Assembly: GCA_008638375.1 (NCBI GenBank) | Contig: VIRR01000536.1 | Location: 62,001 to 126,000, forward strand | Length of the DNA stretch: 64,000 bases | Direction: 5' to 3' | Source of the DNA: Nyssa sinensis | Lineage: Eukaryota > Streptophyta > Magnoliopsida > Cornales > Nyssaceae | In this document: positions 1 through 11,355 of the stretch, in pieces | Numbering within the stretch: position 1 is the first letter of the stretch | Layout: every line of letters starts with the position of its first letter | Notes under the pieces: model-generated | The model's input: only the letters and a program-made list of their open reading frames with translations | Told to the model about the DNA's origin: nothing | Databases searched by the model: none | Translations under genes and position numbers: made by a program

Positions 1-1018
1 CAAAGATTCCTCTCTCTAAATATCTCTTATACACAAGCTGTTTTAAATGTTTTTATTTTGCATGCATAAGCCTTGCTGACATTGAAAGATGATCATACTT
101 AAATTTAGAAGGCCAAAAAGGCTTAGGAGACCCTAAACCCATGATGGACAGCCATTAAAAGACCTCTAATGGAACAGGTCTGAACTGACCAAAGCCAAAC
201 CAAGTTTGGTTTGTAGAGACCACAAATAGACCCCCAGAGTGTTTTAAAAACACCAAGCCTCGACCTTGGGACCCAAACGAAACCCTAGAGATTTGAGTTG
301 CAGGTTTCGGGTTTGAAACCCAACTCCTCAAACTCACTGTGAATCACACTTTTGAGGATGATAACTTGAAACCTATGAAAAATGAGTCACGATAGAAGAA
401 ACCTTATGATTTTTGGCTAAAAAATGAGCATCAACTACTGAGTGACAGGTCTTGGTATCGAGCTTCAACCCACAAGCTTAAACTCAAACTTGAACCCCAA
501 ATGAATGCCAAAGTATTTCTAAGACACACAGGGACTGAACACACCCAAAGGCAGAGATATTTGATCTCTCAAAACCCACGAAATTGGAAGTTTAGATTTA
601 CGGAATTAGGGCAACAGTGGTTCGGGCATGGGGAAGAAGATAACCATGCTGAGCCAATTCGTGAGTTGACTCAGCCAATCCTAATCGAACTAGACCAGTC
701 ACTGTGTCGACTTAGACACATGTCGACACGAGGAGATGGCTACTCCTTAAGTGGGACGACGTCATGTGGGGTGTTATGTTTAGGTTTGAACGGATGGGGC
801 CTATTTGGTAACAGGGGTGGGGGAATTAAATTGAGCTCACTGTGGGAATAGGATACGTTGTCCGTGTTTTGAGCCACTGTCCACCGTTTCGTTTTAGATT
901 CATTTGAAAAATAAAAAGGGGCCGTAGCCCTTGAGTGTCGAACCAAGGACCGGATGGATGGGGGGCGGCACTTGACCATTGTGCCACCCAATTCTCGCCC
1001 AACATTTATTGCACCGAA

Positions 1019-1055
<37 letters not shown>

Positions 1056-2833
1056 CATTAAATTGAAAGAAAAATAAAAAGGGGGAGCGTAGGGGAGTTG
1101 AACTTGAAACCTGTGGGTTGGATGAGAAGCGTGTGGCTAGTTGGATAGGCATCGCCCGTGCCAACTTAATCCCCAAAATATATATATATATATATATATA
1201 AGTGAAATAATTAATTAATTTAATTAATTTAAATAGAGTGAAATGACCCGGAGTCCAAATTAAACAAGCCATTAGTGTATTTTGACTATCTTGGACCTTC
1301 TGAGACTAATGGTGGGGTCCGTTTTGCGATATGAGGCCCCAAAAAATAAAAGACCCGTAGAGTAGCCAAACGAACCCCGATTAAAATAAAATAATAGTGA
1401 ATTTTTATTATTTCGAGTATTTCGGACTCAACGGTGGAGTCTGATTTATGAAAATAGGTCTCGAGAAGGAAGAACCTGTAAAAGTACAAAATGACCATTT
1501 TGTCCTTTTAGTACAAATGTCCAAATTGAATTCTGCGAAAGCCTAAATCGACTTTGTTCGACTTCCCGGATTCAATGGTAGAGTCAATTTAAGTAAAAGA
1601 GATACCAATATTAGAAAGGCATAAAATTTGATGAATAACATAAATTCATGTGACAATGGACTAAGATATATTTATGAATCTTAGGAACACTAAAAGGAAA
1701 GGAGAAGGCGGTTTGACCATTCTAGACAGATATAGCAAGGGGACTGCATTCTCAGAGGTTAGTTCGGTTACACAACGGGCACGACTTCTTAGGGTTGAGA
1801 CAAACCCATCTAGGTATGATATTTTGCTAAGTAAGGAATAGGATTAAGTTTAGGAGTAATTTCCATTGTTGATTAAATAATTCATAGGTTTATTTGATTG
1901 TTTATGTGCTTCTGTGTTCTTTGTTATTTTGGGGGTTTGGTAAAGTGAAAAAAATGAACCATGACTATATGTATATTTTATGTGTTGGTACCGTATGTGA
2001 TTTATGTTCTTTGAGAATTGTTAAGGTTGTGAATATGTAACTTGAGCATGTGTTTAAATTGATTGTGTATAGCATACATACATGTGGAAGGAGTTTTGTG
2101 ATTCAAATGTTATTGTCGCCTTAAGTATAATGCATTATTTAAAGCATGCTTCATGTGTTGGTAAAATGCTTCGGTGAGATTGTATTATTGCATGGTGAAA
2201 TCAAAGCATATCGGCATGGTGTGATTCTTTGAAAGCATAGTGTGGGTTGAGCACTTGGTGCTATGCATTATGAGGGTGGAGATCCTGTGGAGAAAAACCC
2301 AAAATTGGCCATTGCATTGGTGCCTGTTCATCCAACGGGAGCGATCCGTGAACTCAGGCATCGGTACTCCGAACCAACGGGAGCGATCCATGAAGGAGAC
2401 ATGGGTGTGTCACACATATTTCCATTGCATTGTATGGATGATTTGGATGGCATGTAGCTAAAAATGTACACTTGCACATGCCACGCCTTAATTTTGTTCC
2501 TTACATTAGCATTGTGTCACACCAGCAGTTGCGCTGACCCATTCGTGGGATATCATATTACAGATGACGCCCCTGGTATATGAGACTCGATAAAGTCTTG
2601 AAGAAAGGAGGGGAAAAGAACTTAGAAGTATATTTGGCCCTTGGGGCATATTTTGAGATGTAAGGGCTTAGGCCCAAATGATATGAACAATATGTTTATC
2701 GAATGTACCTCACGTGTTTATGTATTGAAGAATTGAATGCTTGTCTAATTGAATCCATTTAAATTATCTTTTGTTTCCTTTCCCTTACTGTTTTCACTCA
2801 CTCCCCGAGTTCGTGGAAATTCGGGGCGTGACA
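1..2833 (+). repeat. LTR1: 5' LTR (partial) of Tekay/Del-type chromovirus element A
   Basis: The sequence aligns throughout with 18,393-21,234 (LTR2) and about 31,130-33,968 (LTR3), differing by a few percent by eye. It ends in ...GGGCGTGACA directly before a primer binding site, so this is the 3' part of a 5' LTR. By comparison with LTR2, roughly the first 806 bp lie left of the window. Inside are two (TA)n microsatellites (about 1,021-1,051 and 1,178-1,200) and two antisense tRNA-like modules (see findings). Short ORFs within it are not conserved as proteins among the three copies. Confidence 0.92.
934..1163 (-). other. Two antisense tRNA-like A-box/B-box modules in LTR1
   Basis: On the minus strand, module i has TGGCACAATGG (plus 976-986, A-box-like) and GGTTCGACACT (plus 934-944, B-box-like) within a 53-bp span. 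Module ii has an A-box-like motif at plus 1,154-1,163 and a B-box-like AGTTCAACTCC at plus 1,094-1,104, a 70-bp span as in long-variable-arm tRNAs. The TA microsatellite at 1,021-1,051 lies between them. Neither forms an obviously complete cloverleaf, so these are tRNA-derived or Pol III promoter-like relics, not tRNA genes. Counterparts exist in LTR2 (about 19,295-19,525), LTR3 (about 32,030-32,290) and the solo LTR at 27.7-27.9 kb. Confidence 0.5.
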
Positions 2834-3907
2834 ACGTGGTATCAGAGCATAGGTTCGAATACCTAGGGACAGTGGGAGAAGTATAGACCTTAAGTTATTT
2901 GGGGCTAGTTTGAGTGGTATGTTTTATGTGCACGTGTTGCATTCATGTGCACGGGTATGCACTACACTTGATTTCCTGATTAACTAAGAGTACATGATTG
3001 TCTGATATAATGGGTGACTAAGATTAGAAACTCATGTCTATGTGATATACTGTATACTTTATGGGATAAGTCGTGTGCCTAGTTATTTATCAGATGGGTT
3101 GTGCACTTAGTTATCTATACGGTAGGTCGTGTGCCTAGTTATTTATCAGATAGACAATGGACCTAGTCATCTATCTGATAGGTTGTGTTCTCATATATGT
3201 ATATATGTATATGCTAGGTTAGTACCCAATATTCATGGATTATAGTACTATGACTATGATATTCATACAGACTGGATTGGTCTCAAGTCTTGCGTTACAG
3301 TTGATGGATGGCGCCCTATCAGCCAGTAACAAAAGGAGTTGTGATCCATGAAGGGTTATTACCTAGCTATAAAAGTAAGAAATAAGGAAAGAATTATAAA
3401 AACCTAAAATGAACAAATGCCGGTGAGGTAGTAAACCGTAAATTAAAAGACACATAAGATCTTAGAATACTAAAATAAGAATTTAGACTTGTAGAGATTT
3501 TTGTGTATGGACTGCATGGTGGATACTGAGAGTATTTGTGCCTAAATATTAAGGATACCCTTGTGTTAAACTCTTTTGTGGAGAGATGTATTATTTTTGG
3601 ATAGCATTCACTTAGGGTTGGGTATTGATAGGCTAGTTGGATACTAGCATGACTTGAGTATTCGTATCTTGTATTGTTTAAATGAATTCCGTCCTTGCGA
3701 AGGGCCGTGTTAGAACTCGGTGTTAAGTGTTTAGTGTAACCAATGGGTGGGGATGGTTGACATTAGTTATATAAGTGTCAATTAGGCAAGTGTGTCATAA
3801 CGTGTTATGTTTGTTACTTGTGAAGCGTGAGTTGTTAACAAGTATGCCTATGTCTAAATGCAAAAGGGAGGTGTTAATTTCTTTACTTTTCCTGGACTTG
3901 TAGACTC
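2834..3907 (+). other. Untranslated leader of element A
   Basis: This stretch between the primer site and the gag ATG has no credible ORF and matches the leader of element B (21,235-22,331). It contains degenerate direct repeats of roughly 40 bp at about 3,066-3,190, recognisable by the recurring 'gtgcctagttatttatcaga'. Compared with B it lacks about 24 bp near 3,850. Confidence 0.8.
2837..2853 (+). promoter_or_regulatory. Primer binding site of element A (tRNA-iMet type)
   Basis: TGGTATCAGAGCATAGG starts three bases after the LTR end. TGGTATCAGAGC is the usual plant LTR-retrotransposon site complementary to the 3' end of initiator tRNA-Met. It fixes the 5' LTR boundary at 2,833 and gives the element its plus orientation. 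Confidence 0.93.
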
Positions 3908-5280
3908 ATGCCACCACGGAGATCTCCTGCGGGAGCTGTACCACCTACACGGGTAGGCCTAGGGCAGCTGCCCCACCCCGGCGTGGCAGACCCAGAGGCA
4001 CTACTCCTGCTCATAGCACTGCAGAAGAGGCTGTTGCTCCAGTTGATATACCTGCCCATAGCACAGTTGAGGAGTCTGTTGCTCCAACTCCTGCTCCTGC
4101 ACCTGCCCCAATAGAGGAGGTAGAGCAAACCATTGGCGCGAGAAACATGGCAGCCATTATATAAGAGTGTTTTCGAGCCATACAATAGACCCGGACTGCG
4201 GGTGGTGAGACCAGGGATACCTTCGTGGTGAAGGTGTTCCAGAGGATGAGACCTCCTACATTCGCTGGGCAGCCTGACCCATTGGTTGCAGAGGAGTGGC
4301 TAAGACAGATTACCAGGATCCTAGATTTACAGGGGATAGTTGAGCCGTACTTATGGATTAGGTATGCTACTTTTTAGTTTACGGAGTTGGCCAGCCAATG
4401 GTGGTAAGTAGCTGCTGACCGGATAGACAGGTTTGGTGAGGGATGGGATGCTTTTGTGGCCATATTCAATGACCACTATTTTTCAGAGACTGTCAGGATA
4501 CGATTCATGGATGAGTTTGAGACACTCCTCTAGAGAGATATGACAGTGACTCTGTACGAGTCTCGGCTTACTGCATTGAGAAGATTTGTGCCACATATTA
4601 TTCGAGACGAGTGACTGAGGGTCCTTTACTTTGTCAGGGGTTGAATACCTCTGTTAGGGATAGACTGGCAGGCCATATTATTAAGACTTACGATGAGGCA
4701 ATGACCTGGGCCACCAGGGTAGAGAGAGTTGGTTGACCTTAGGGGGATTAGAGAGTCCCAAAAATAGAGTAGGGCAGTTACAGCACAGGCGTCAACATCT
4801 GCCCTAGTTTACACCAGTAGGAGACCACTGAAGAGGTACCGAGCTAGTACTTCTTCTACACAGACGTCCCAAGGACCCATTACTTGTTTTCTATATGGAC
4901 AGCCTGACCACAGGTTTGCCAATTGCCCCCAGAGAGACCCTAGTTAGGGATACAAAGCTGGACCGAGTCAGAAATTGCTTCCACCTCCAGTGCAGAGTTA
5001 GGGGTGGAGACCTCCCCCATTTTGTTTTATTTGCCGTCAGACGGGCCATGTTAGGGCCAACTATCCTCAGGGATAGGCTTCTCAGGACTGGCAGGGGCAG
5101 CAGTATTATCAGCCCATCCAGTCGATTCCGCTCCGGCCACAGCCGGGTTATGAACCCCTTACCTCACAGTTTCGGCCTGCACCAACAGCATTGAGTGTTA
5201 GAAGTCCCAGTTAGAGGGGTGAAGGCCAGCAGGGACAGAGAGGGGGTGTTAGGCAGGGTCAGACTACACAGGGTCGATCA
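3908..5280 (+). pseudogene. gag: gag of element A (chromovirus), broken
   Basis: Gag forms the virus-like particle of the retrotransposon. The start is the ATG at 3,908 (MPPRRSP...), at the same place as in element B. An early frameshift leads into an Ala/Pro-rich segment. A typical Tekay/Del Gag core follows from about 4,228 (FQRMRPPTFAGQPDPL, then EEWLRQ). Near 4,888 and 5,020 are two degraded zinc knuckles, each missing a cysteine. In-frame stops interrupt the core, including TAG in ATF*FTELAS (about 4,374) and in ETLL*RDMTV (about 4,530); both are also present in element B. No intact Gag can be made. Confidence 0.82.
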
Positions 5281-5289
5281 TATGCTGTG

Positions 5290-5581
5290 GTCACCCTTGA
5301 GGCATCTACTTCCGGACCTTCTATGGTTCGAGGTACATTCCTTCTTCAAAATCCATGGGCTAGCGTACTGATAGATTTTAGTGTATCTCATTCATTCATA
5401 TCTACCATGTTTACCATGACATTGGGTTAGATATAGATCAGCTGGATCTGCCATTGCATGTTGACACACCAGTTGGGGGTAGTTTGATATTAACGAGGAT
5501 CTGTAGAGATTGCTCGATAGCGATAACTGATCACATTCTTTCTTTTGATTTCCTTCTACTTGAAATGTCTAGTTTTGTTAT
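5290..5581 (+). pseudogene. Aspartic protease fragment of element A, truncated
   Basis: The translation (EASTSGPSMVRGTFLLQ...) matches the retropepsin region of chromoviruses. Where the family has the catalytic D-S/T-G-A-S motif this copy reads DFSVSHSF, so the active site is damaged; element B shares the change. One G is missing relative to B near 5,426, shifting the frame. The homology stops at 5,581-5,586, where sequence of the inserted Athila-like LTR begins. Everything from here to the chromodomain at 17,360 is missing from element A. Confidence 0.8.
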
Positions 5582-6210
5582 TACATCCAAGACTAATTAA
5601 CCCAAAAATAAAATACAAAGAAGCAATATTACTTGACTAGGGTTTCATCTAAACCCTAGGAATGAGAGAACTTAGCCCATGATAGAAGAAGAGGAGACCA
5701 CCATAGCCATGGAGTTCTTCATCTTCTTCTTTAGAGTCATCTCCTTCCTTCTTCTCCTCCTCTAGATCTCCAAGACGGCCTCCCCCTTTTCCAAAACCCT
5801 AGTTCACAATAATATCCCCCTCTTTCCAAAAATGCCCCCCACAAAATAAGAATTCAAGAAAAAATAATAAAATCCCGTAATTAGACATTAGGGGCCCAAA
5901 AAGGGAGTCTAAAGTGCTCCAAAATAGAGACTATAATGCTAAAATAGGCCCTGGTCCACCAACATATGGACCAAGCCTCTCTTCTAACCCAAAATCACTT
6001 GTTTTCCACTTCTTTTAGCACTTCAAAGCCCAATATTTTTCTTTTGCTCCAAATCCACCATTAAATCATCAACTTTGACGAGCTTTCTCTGCAAAAAGAT
6101 AAAATAAGAATTAACTAGCAAATGCATATAGATTGGAGAAATTAAAATAATAAAAGTGCAAGAATATCTAGGGTTAACAAAATAAATATGCACTTTTTAA
6201 CCAGTTATCA
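5582..6210 (-). repeat. 3' LTR of the Athila-like element, truncated (629 bp)
   Basis: It aligns without gaps to 16,731-17,359; I count four mismatches by eye. On the minus strand it starts TGATAACTGG directly after the polypurine tract. The outer 584 bp present in the other LTR are missing, so the element's true end was lost. The junction with element A lies in a shared TACAT (5,582-5,586). Confidence 0.93.
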
Positions 6211-8253
6211 CACCCCTCAACTTACACTTTGCTAGTCCTCGAGCAAAGCCAAGGAAACAAGAGACACAATACAACTAACTAAATCCTCTTTCGTGGGATA
6301 CACGATTGCATTTACCATATGCAATAAGGCTTTAAACCCCTAGGTTACCCTAGTGGACGAGTTATAGTCTCGTGAGGGTTTGCAGTGAATCTACCCACAA
6401 AATTCGACACCCCCCAACTTGAACACAATATACTCCACAATCAATAAAAATGAATCTTAATGAATGTAAAACTGAGTTACAATCGAATCAAAGTAACAAT
6501 TATGTCACTAAAAACAATCTGTGAATTTCCCAAGTGCTTATAAATGGATAGAATCAGTGTGCATAAAAGCAACAACCATAACAAGATGTCTAGGCAATGA
6601 AACTTCTTTTCAAACAGGCATTACTTTGACTCCAAATCTCACCAAAAGATATTACTCACAAATGAAGCTCACAGAGATGGGGTGCATATGTATCCTCTCA
6701 TACATGTGGATAGAATAATTGTTGAGTACAAATCAAATGATCCACATGCAAACATGAATGAAAGCACAACAAGAATAATATAAAGAGAATTCTAACCACT
6801 ACGAAAATCAACTCCCACTGTCACATGATCACTACAGTCACATCCTCAATCATCAACTACTACACCTTCGGGGTCGGCTAGGTCTTTGTTTCTGGTTGTA
6901 ACGTAGGTCAAGGTTAAGGATAAAGTAGGGGTAAGTGAACAATAATCTCCATGTGATTAGCGAAGAAGCTGAAGTGAATAAACTGTAGTTTTCCAAACTC
7001 ATCATCTCTTTTGGACATTGCAACACCACTCCCAAAATTCCAATAAAAGCATTCTCAAACTACTCACAACTTTTCTACTTGAGCAAACCAAAAAGAAAAG
7101 GAAACGGGAATGAAATATTTTTTCATAATTTGATTGTTCTTTTTTTTCCCTTTTTTTTTTCTTTTTTTTTTCTTCTTTTTTTTTTTGTTTTTGGAACTGA
7201 ATAAAATTACAATAAAAGAAAAAAAAGTACATCTTCACTTCTCTACTTTCACAACACCAAATTTTCAAAGAAAAAACACCCAACTTCTTCACCCAAAGCG
7301 AGGCTACTGGCTATGAAAAGAAAGATATAATAATGACGGCTCAACTTGGTTCCTATCAAGTAAATAATGTGAAGATACAAGAAACAAACGAACAGGCTCA
7401 AAGTAGAAAAAGGGCCTAGTTTCATTCCCCAAAGGCAAGAAGTGTCATCCGACATTTGAACTGACTGACCTTAGACATGTGACAATGACAATTGATAGAA
7501 TGGAGATATGCAAACTGTATAACCCTCAAAATAAAGTTCAAGCTCAATTCTACATAATATGGGTTATAAGTCTCAGTAAATGCCATCATGATACTAGAGT
7601 CTCACAGTCTAACCATCAAATCATAGAGTCACAAGAGTAGCAACCCAATTTGTCTCCAATTATGAAAGTTAGGGAAAGACAAATCACTAACAGTGCACAA
7701 CTATCACAATGATTCTCATGCAAGCTCAGAAATACATGAATACGCTCAAAACAATAAAATTGTAATCACGAAGTATATTGAGTTCAAGTAGGAAAAATAA
7801 TAGCAACTCCCCCCAACTTATTTGACACCTTGTCCTCAAGGGGACATGACATGAAAGAACATGAAATAGAACGAAATAAGTAAAAGGAAGGAGTGCACCT
7901 GAGTGGAGAGAACTAAGGGGGCAAAGAGCGGGGCCACATCAAATGTAGTCTGTATGGCAATTGGTTTGGTGGCCCATTCCTCATTTGGCAGCTCAAAGTA
8001 GTAACTGTGACGGGTTTGAATGGGTCGTTTGTGTGAAATGGATGCAACTTCAATGACACGGCTCTGGGAAGCTGTTGGGCGACCCATAGATCCCTACAAG
8101 AACAAACTAAATAATAAAAATCATTAGGGACATAAAATCTAAATATTGGCATAACAAAACAAATTGGGAAAAGAGAATCAATATGCCAATAAATGCCATT
8201 TTTTTTTTTAAAATGAAAAACAGAATAATAACAAAATAAACTAAAATAAATAA

Positions 8254-8291
<38 letters not shown>

Positions 8292-10272
8292 GAAAAAATA
8301 AAAATAAAATAAAATAAAATAAAATAAACTAAACTAAAATAAAATAATAAAAAATAATAAGAATAATAACAGAAAATAAAATAAATAAATAAAAATAAAA
8401 GGAAAAAAAATAATAAAAATAAGAAAAACAGAAAAAGAATAAAAACTAAAAACAAAATACGACCAGAGGAATAATAAATAAATAAAAGGTTAGTGGTTGG
8501 GTTGAGGGATCAAAATTTGATTGCAACTCAGGCAATGGTCTCAGCCGCTGATCAAACACAGCGATGAAACCAGCAATTTGGGCCTTGTTAGCTGAGATTG
8601 TTAAGGAAGTGTGATGGAGCTATGGCTGGGGTGGTGGTGATGGAATTGTTAAACAACTTGTCTTGAAGGTACTATAAGATTTCACACATTCAAATCGAAA
8701 GAGGAGCAGAAAATGGGAATCAACTATATGCTTCTACTTTTTGTAGTACATGCACAATAAATTTCTAGCTTCAAAGAGATATGATTGGTGCTTAGCATCA
8801 GGTCAAGATGGCCACAACTTCAGGTAATTTGTGTTTTTCCCTTTCACGACTTCATTGCTTTGCAATTTCCTTATGCACCAGATCACACATTTATAAGCAT
8901 TACTCCATGCATGAAACTTGTAACTCACAAAAGCATGACTAGAATGCAGCCTCCAATGTGCAAATAAAATAATGCAGACCTCATCTCCTCGTGGCATATT
9001 AAAGCAGAAAGATGGCCTTAAAAAGAGTGATCTTCAACAAAGAAAATATCATAACATTTAAGAAGTCTACTGACTTGGTCGAGCACATTTTGAATGTTTC
9101 TGCCCCTCTCAACAGTATCACGTCGGATCCTCCTTGCAAGCCGCACATCAGAATCTGCGGGTTTTGGCGATGGTGAGGGAGATGGAGGCTGGGGTGATGG
9201 AGATGATGAGTGATGATGAGTGTGGTGGTGATGATGAGTTGGGGAGATGCGGCGCAAAAGATTTCTGGTGCGTGGTTGTGGGTGATGGTGGTACGGTGGT
9301 GCAAGAGGTAGAGTGATGGTGCGGTTTTGTGGTGATGGTGGAACGTTATGATGGAGATGATGCGTTCGGCGGTGACTGTGGAGGTGGCGGTGGAGATGAT
9401 ACGGCGGTGATGGAGGTGACGGTGGCGCTGATGGTGTTGCGGCGCGACGGAGAGGGGCGGTGGTGATGATGATGGAGACTGGAGGTGATCTATGGCTGCG
9501 TGGTGCGGTGGATCTGTGGTGCTGTGGGTATGGGTGATGGAACGGTTGATTGGAGGTGCGGCGGTTAGGGGCTTTGGATGGTGCGGCTGACAGAAGGTTA
9601 GGGGCTGTGGAGGTGATGGTCGGCGACGGGCGGTGGAGGGATTTGGTGATGGTGGAGTCGTGGCTGTGCGGTGGTTATGGAGTCGCTGGGGTTGTGGCGG
9701 TGGAGTGATGGTGATTTGCAGAGAGAGAGATGAGGGTTTTTTCTTTTTTTTTTATTTTTTTTATTTTTTTTATTTCTCTTCTTTTTTTTCTTTTTTTTTT
9801 TTTTGACACAATTAAAAGGGCTCAAGCTTTTTGGGACAGTACAAAGGGTTTTGAGGGAAGAAAAAGAGCTCGAGCTTTTCTTGGAGTGCTCGAGCTTTTT
9901 GGGGCAGAATGTTTAATCAATTTTTGAAGAAAAAATGCTCGAGCTTTCTAGCGAGTGCTCGAGCTTTCTGGACCAGAAACATTTGGAACAAAAAACATAA
10001 GAAAATACTCGAGCTTTTTAGTCTAGAAAACAAAAATAACTAAAGAAAGGTCCCTTTTTTTTTTTTTTTTTTGAACAATAAGAATAAAATAAATACTAAA
10101 CACTTACAAAACAAAACAAAAAAAAAAAAACTCAATTAAAAACAACAAAAAAAAAAATAAACAAAAAATAAAATAAACTGAACTAAACTAAAATAAAATA
10201 AAATTGGGTTTCCTCCCAAAAGAAGAGCTAAGTTTAATGTCTTCAGCCAGACACCGCAAGAGCAGAAAAACA
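6211..10272 (-). other. Non-coding 3' region of the Athila-like element with polypurine tract
   Basis: No conserved protein is recognisable downstream of integrase; the ORFs here are low-complexity. The polypurine tract AAGTTGAGGGGTG (plus 6,211-6,223) is preceded on the minus strand by the GCTCGAGGACTAGCAAAG stretch typical of Athila-like 3' ends. Simple tracts occur at 7,141-7,187 (T-rich), 8,251-8,420 ((AAT)n and (AAAAT)n), 9,739-9,804 (T-rich) and 10,053-10,072 (T). A GC-rich block of degenerate GGTGATGG repeats covers about 9,160-9,720. A hexad of GCTCGAGCTTT repeats covers 9,818-10,020. Confidence 0.75.
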
Positions 10273-11355
10273 TCAATCAATATAAACTGGGTCTTCAAGA
10301 CCAATCTCCTCAATCAAACTCCCTTCCTCCACACCATCAATAAACAATTTCAACCTTTGGCCATTAACTTTGAAAGTTTGGCCACTCTGAGGGTTATGAA
10401 TTTCTACCGCACCATGAGACCAAGATTGAACAACCTCATATGGACCATCCCATCTAGACCGCAATTTTCCAGGAAACAACCGTAACTTAGAGTTAAATAA
10501 CCACACTTTTTGACCGGGCTCAAAGGACTTACGATTAATGTGAGAATCATGGAATGCCTTAGTCCTAGCCTTGTAAATGCGGGAACTCTCATACGCATCA
10601 TTCCTAAGCTCCTCTAACTCATTGAGTTGGAGCTTTCGATTAGAGCCGGAAACAAGCATATCAAAGTTGAATTTCTTAATGGCCCACATGGCCTTATGCT
10701 CTAGCTCCACCGGGAGATGGCAAGCTTTATCGAAAACCAATCGGTAAGGAGACATGCCAATAGGGGTCTTGTAAGCGATACGATATGCCCATGAAGCATC
10801 GTTTAAACGTAAAGACCAATCTTTTTGATCGGGCCATACCGTTTTCTCAAGAATTGACTTGACCTCCCTATTTGACACTTCAACTTGCCCACTAGTCTGT
10901 GGATGGTAAGGAGTGGCGACTTTATGAGTGATGGAATATTTTTGAAGCACGATTGCAAAGGGTCTATTACAGAAATGAGACCCTCCATCACTAATAATCG
11001 CCCGTGGCATACCAAACCGAGAGAATATATTCTCTTGAATGAATTTGACCACCACTTTGTGATCATTAGTTCTAGTTGCCACAGCCTCAATCCACTTGGA
11101 CACATAATCCACTGCTACCAAAATATACTCAAAGCCAAATGACGGTGGAAATGGTCCCATGAAATCAATACCCCATACATCAAATATCTCAAAAACTAAG
11201 ATTGGGGTAAGAGGCATCATATCTCTATGAGACATCGTCCCCATTTGCTGACACCGAATGCAAGTCTTGCAAAAATTGTGTGCATCCTTGAATAGAGTGG
11301 GCCAACAGAACCCACTCTGCAAGACTTTTGCAGAACCCACTCTGTAAGACTTTTG
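10273..11355 (-). pseudogene. Integrase of the Athila-like element (frameshifted from RT)
   Basis: The integrase domain inserts the element's cDNA into the genome. The reading frame contains the CKTC-x2-C part of the HHCC zinc finger. The catalytic core follows: Asp in WGIDFMG, Asp in IISDGGSHF, and Glu in GQVEVSNRE exactly 35 residues after the second Asp, so the D,D(35)E triad is intact. The C-terminal part has the GPYEVV segment and ends ...EDPVYID. The frame is separated from RT-RNase H by a 25-bp tandem duplication at 11,306-11,355. The open frame extends upstream to 11,571 only as an out-of-frame shadow of RNase H/linker. Confidence 0.88.

Noticed and set aside
501..851. 116-codon ORF in LTR1
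   Set aside because: The corresponding positions in LTR2 and LTR3 contain stops and indels, so the frame is not under selection.
7913..8455. 180-codon minus-strand ORF rich in Phe, Leu and Tyr
   Set aside because: It is an artefact of (AAT)n and (AAAAT)n tracts inside the Athila-like 3' region; no domain or transmembrane-protein pattern survives outside the repeats.
8999..9304. Possible env-like ORF of the Athila element
   Set aside because: The His/Thr/Pro-rich translation comes from GGTGATGG repeats; there is no signal peptide, membrane segment or continuity with flanking frames.
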